Shown piece after piece: positions 62,004 to 64,000 of a stretch of 64,000 nucleotides of DNA (position 1 is the first letter of the stretch; each line of letters begins with the position of its first letter). A program made the translations under genes and the position numbers. The notes beneath the pieces are model-generated. The model was not told the origin of the DNA. It did no database searches and saw only the letters and a program-made list of their open reading frames with translations. This stretch comes from UKL13-2 sp044229235 (GTDB taxonomy: Bacteria; Pseudomonadota; Gammaproteobacteria; Burkholderiales; Usitatibacteraceae), in NCBI GenBank assembly GCA_044229235.1, contig JBGATH010000015.1:24975-88974 (forward strand). The letters are read 5' to 3'.

Positions 62004-63239
62004 TCAAGCGGCCTGCATCGCCGCCGGCTTCATCAATTCGATCTGCATTACATTGGTACGCCCGGCGCGAAACCCGGCTTCGCAATAACACAGGTAAAAG
62101 CGCCAGATCTGCAGGAACTTGTCGTCAAAGCCCATTGACCTGATCGACTCCACGCGCGCGTTGACGCGCTGCAGCCACCACTTCAGGGTCTCGGCGTAGT
62201 CGATGCCGAAACAGTAAGGCTCACCCGCGACCAGGCCGGCCTTGCCGGCATCCGCGATGAAGCGCGGGATGGGCGCGAGCATGCCGCCCGGGAAAACATA
62301 CTCGCGAATGAAATCGCTGGTCTCGCGATAACGCGGAAACGCTTCCTCGTCGATGGTGATGGCCTGGATGACGGCGCGACCGCCGGGCTTGAGCCGTTCC
62401 TGCACCGTGCTGAAGTAGGTGGGCCAATAGCGCTCGCCAACCGCCTCGAACATTTCGATCGACACCACATGATCGAACTGGCCGCGCACATCGCGGTAGT
62501 CGATCAGCTGCAGGTCGACGAGGTGGCTGAGACCGGCGGCAGCGACGCGCTGCCGCGCAAATGCCAGCTGTTCCTGCGACAGGGTGATGCCGGTGACCTT
62601 CACGCCGCGGGTTCTGGCCGCATGCTCGGCAAAGCCTCCCCAGCCGCAGCCGATTTCGAGGATGGTGTCCGCGGGTTTCGGGTTAAGCACCGACAGGATG
62701 CGCTCGTACTTGGCGGTCTGCGCCTGTTCCATCGGCTGCGCGTAGTCGCCGTTGAACACCGCGCTGGAGTAGGTCATGGTGGCATCGAGCCACTGCTGGT
62801 AAAACGCGTTGGAAAGGTCGTAGTGCGCGGAGATGTTCTTGCGGGCGTTGCCGCGGTGGTTGTGCCGCAGCATGTGTTTGATGCGGAAGTACAGCGCCAC
62901 CAGCGGCTTGCCGTAAAACACGTGTTCCAGGGCGGCCTGGTTTTCGGTGCACACCATCAGGAACGCCGTGAGGTTGGACGTGAACAGGCGCCCGTCGCGG
63001 TAGCACTCCGCCAGACCGATCTCGGCCGACTTGAACGCCTCCTTGGCGACTCCCCAGTCCGCGAACCGCAGGTCGGCGGCGGGCCCTTCGTGCACGCCGC
63101 GAAACACCGTGGTGTGCCCCTCGGGCGAGGTAAACGTCAGGCTGCCGGTGTCGATGCGCTTCATCAGGCCGTAGAACAGCCTGGCCACTGCCGGGAGGTG
63201 GGTGTGGACGGGAATTGCCGAGAGGTCGTTGACGGTCAT
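62004..63239 (-). CDS. cyclopropane-fatty-acyl-phospholipid synthase family methyltransferase
   Basis: 411 aa. The N-terminal lipid-binding segment is followed by AdoMet motif I TILEIGCGWGGFAEHAA near residue 195, GITLSQEQLAFARQRV, DHVVSIEMFEAVGERYW near 260 and the C-terminal ETLKWWLQRVNA. Cfa-type enzymes add a methylene to unsaturated acyl chains, but members of this cluster type may catalyse other methyl transfers, including in furan fatty-acid routes. The product cannot be decided from sequence. Confidence 0.9.
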   Translation of the reverse strand: MTVNDLSAIPVHTHLPAVARLFYGLMKRIDTGSLTFTSPEGHTTVFRGVHEGPAADLRFADWGVAKEAFKSAEIGLAECYRDGRLFTSNLTAFLMVCTENQAALEHVFYGKPLVALYFRIKHMLRHNHRGNARKNISAHYDLSNAFYQQWLDATMTYSSAVFNGDYAQPMEQAQTAKYERILSVLNPKPADTILEIGCGWGGFAEHAARTRGVKVTGITLSQEQLAFARQRVAAAGLSHLVDLQLIDYRDVRGQFDHVVSIEMFEAVGERYWPTYFSTVQERLKPGGRAVIQAITIDEEAFPRYRETSDFIREYVFPGGMLAPIPRFIADAGKAGLVAGEPYCFGIDYAETLKWWLQRVNARVESIRSMGFDDKFLQIWRFYLCYCEAGFRAGRTNVMQIELMKPAAMQAA

Positions 63240-63296
63240 GTTGGGTGAAGGTCAGGTTGGGTGAGGCTGCAGGGAAGGCGTCGTGACGTGGATGGG

Positions 63297-64000
63297 CTAG
63301 CGGCTGGTTTCGATGGCCGGCGGTGCGGGCTTGGTGAAAAACGGCACGCGCTTTATCCACAACTTCAGGGCATGCCAGTGGATGCGCGCGACCACGCCGA
63401 TGGTCATCAACGGGTAGCCGAAAAACGCGCGCAGGGTGGTGCGTGCATCGAGCGGGCGGGGCGTGCCGTGGATGGTGGTGACCAGCAATCGTGCGGCATC
63501 CGCGGTCGGTTCGTCGGAATCAAAGTAGTCCACCTCGGCAAACGCGCGCGCACCGGTCTGCTCAAAGCGGAAGCGATAGTGGCCCTTGACCTCGCAGAAC
63601 GGCGATACATGGAACACTTTGCGCGCCGTCAGCCAGTCACCGGCGGCGATCGGCTGCTGGTCGGCATGCGCAACCAGGTAGTTGTGATGCTCGCCGAACG
63701 TGTTGCTGACTTCGCACAGCGCGGCGCGCAGGCGGCCGTCGCGGTCGTGGCAGTACCAGATGCTGATGGGATTGAACACAAAGCCCAGCAGGCGCGGAAA
63801 TGTCTGCAGAACGATTTCGCCGTCGGCCGTATCCACGCCTTCGTCCTTGAGCATGGACCGCACCCAGTCCTCGAGGCTGGTGCCGTCGCGCGGGCCGTAG
63901 TCGCTCGTCACGAACGACAGCAGGTTGAAGCGGTCTTTCGACAGCCAGCGATTGCCCAGCACCTTCAATTGCGAAAGCGGCACGCGCAGGTAGAACACGC
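63297..64000 (-). CDS. DUF1365 family protein (5' end outside window)
   Basis: The open frame runs through the window edge; the visible part is about 234 aa. Family blocks include RFNLLSFVTSDYGPRDGTSL, GFVFNPISIWYCHDRDGRL and FHVSPFCEVKGHYRFRFE, followed by the RIHWHALKLWIKRVPFF end. A GTG at 63998 is just an internal codon; the true start is beyond the window. The function is unknown, but DUF1365 is nearly always with Cfa-like, SDR and FAD-oxidoreductase genes. Confidence 0.88.
   Translation of the reverse strand, partial: VFYLRVPLSQLKVLGNRWLSKDRFNLLSFVTSDYGPRDGTSLEDWVRSMLKDEGVDTADGEIVLQTFPRLLGFVFNPISIWYCHDRDGRLRAALCEVSNTFGEHHNYLVAHADQQPIAAGDWLTARKVFHVSPFCEVKGHYRFRFEQTGARAFAEVDYFDSDEPTADAARLLVTTIHGTPRPLDARTTLRAFFGYPLMTIGVVARIHWHALKLWIKRVPFFTKPAPPAIETSR

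Overview
This 64 kb window is GC-rich, densely coding chromosomal DNA, most probably from a betaproteobacterium. The main pointers are a complete division and cell wall (dcw) cluster running into lpxC, a DUF721/DciA gene and secA; an ECF sigma/anti-sigma pair in front of a DUF2282-DUF692-DUF2063 operon like the sigma-E operon of Neisseria; and an rsmI-lpoA-yraN-diaA-dolP block. No tRNA, rRNA, CRISPR array, prophage or insertion sequence was seen. The only structural RNA is RNase P RNA.

Layout. 1-4220 (minus): ECF sigma factor, zinc-finger anti-sigma, bufferin precursor bufA1, MNIO enzyme bufB, partner bufC, DoxX, and a PilJ-N-like periplasmic protein cut by the window edge. 4304-4867 (plus): Hsp20 gene with a sigma-32-type promoter and an intrinsic terminator. 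4887-6111 (minus): comF-trmL. 6344-11468 (plus): biotin operon bioB-F-H-C-D ending in a PCu(A)C copper chaperone. 12032-13156: lone TRAP solute-binding protein. 13173-16266 (minus): argJ, DUF815 ATPase, MutT-ThiE fusion. 16310-20003: accessory islet (cupin, deacetylase-methyltransferase fusion, unknown protein, FkbM methyltransferase) between argJ and secA. 20081-23984 (minus): M23 peptidase and secA. 23999-24672: DUF721/DciA gene convergent with a 59-codon membrane protein.

24689-43956 (minus) is the dcw cluster, transcribed mraZ-rsmH-ftsL-ftsI-murE-murF-mraY-murD-ftsW-murG-murC-murB-ddl-ftsQ-ftsA-ftsZ, then a small Cys-rich ORF and lpxC. Most genes touch or overlap by 4 to 11 bases. The cluster starts from a near-consensus sigma-70 promoter with three MraZ boxes at 10-base spacing. 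The coding sequence of lpxC and the small Cys-rich ORF each carry an apparent one-base deletion.

44399-50615: secreted M28 peptidase, an HTH/DUF2975 pair, and a secreted protein with a MacB/LolCDE-like ABC exporter. 50646-50970: rnpB. 50988-53819 (minus): rsmI, pyrC, DUF3025. 53848-58159 (plus): lpoA-yraN-diaA-dolP and a TPR methyltransferase. 58193-64000 (minus): a lipid-modification cluster (DUF1365, Cfa-like methyltransferase, chalcone-isomerase-like protein, MFS carrier, DUF3833 lipoprotein, SDR, SnoaL-like).

A dispersed imperfect palindrome of about 70 bases occurs four times, always between genes (bioB/bioF, murB/ddl, mraY/murD, DUF3833/SDR). The most interesting items are the sigma-controlled bufferin operon, this repeat family, the two neighbouring frameshifts around lpxC, the MraZ operator and the glycan-modification islet.
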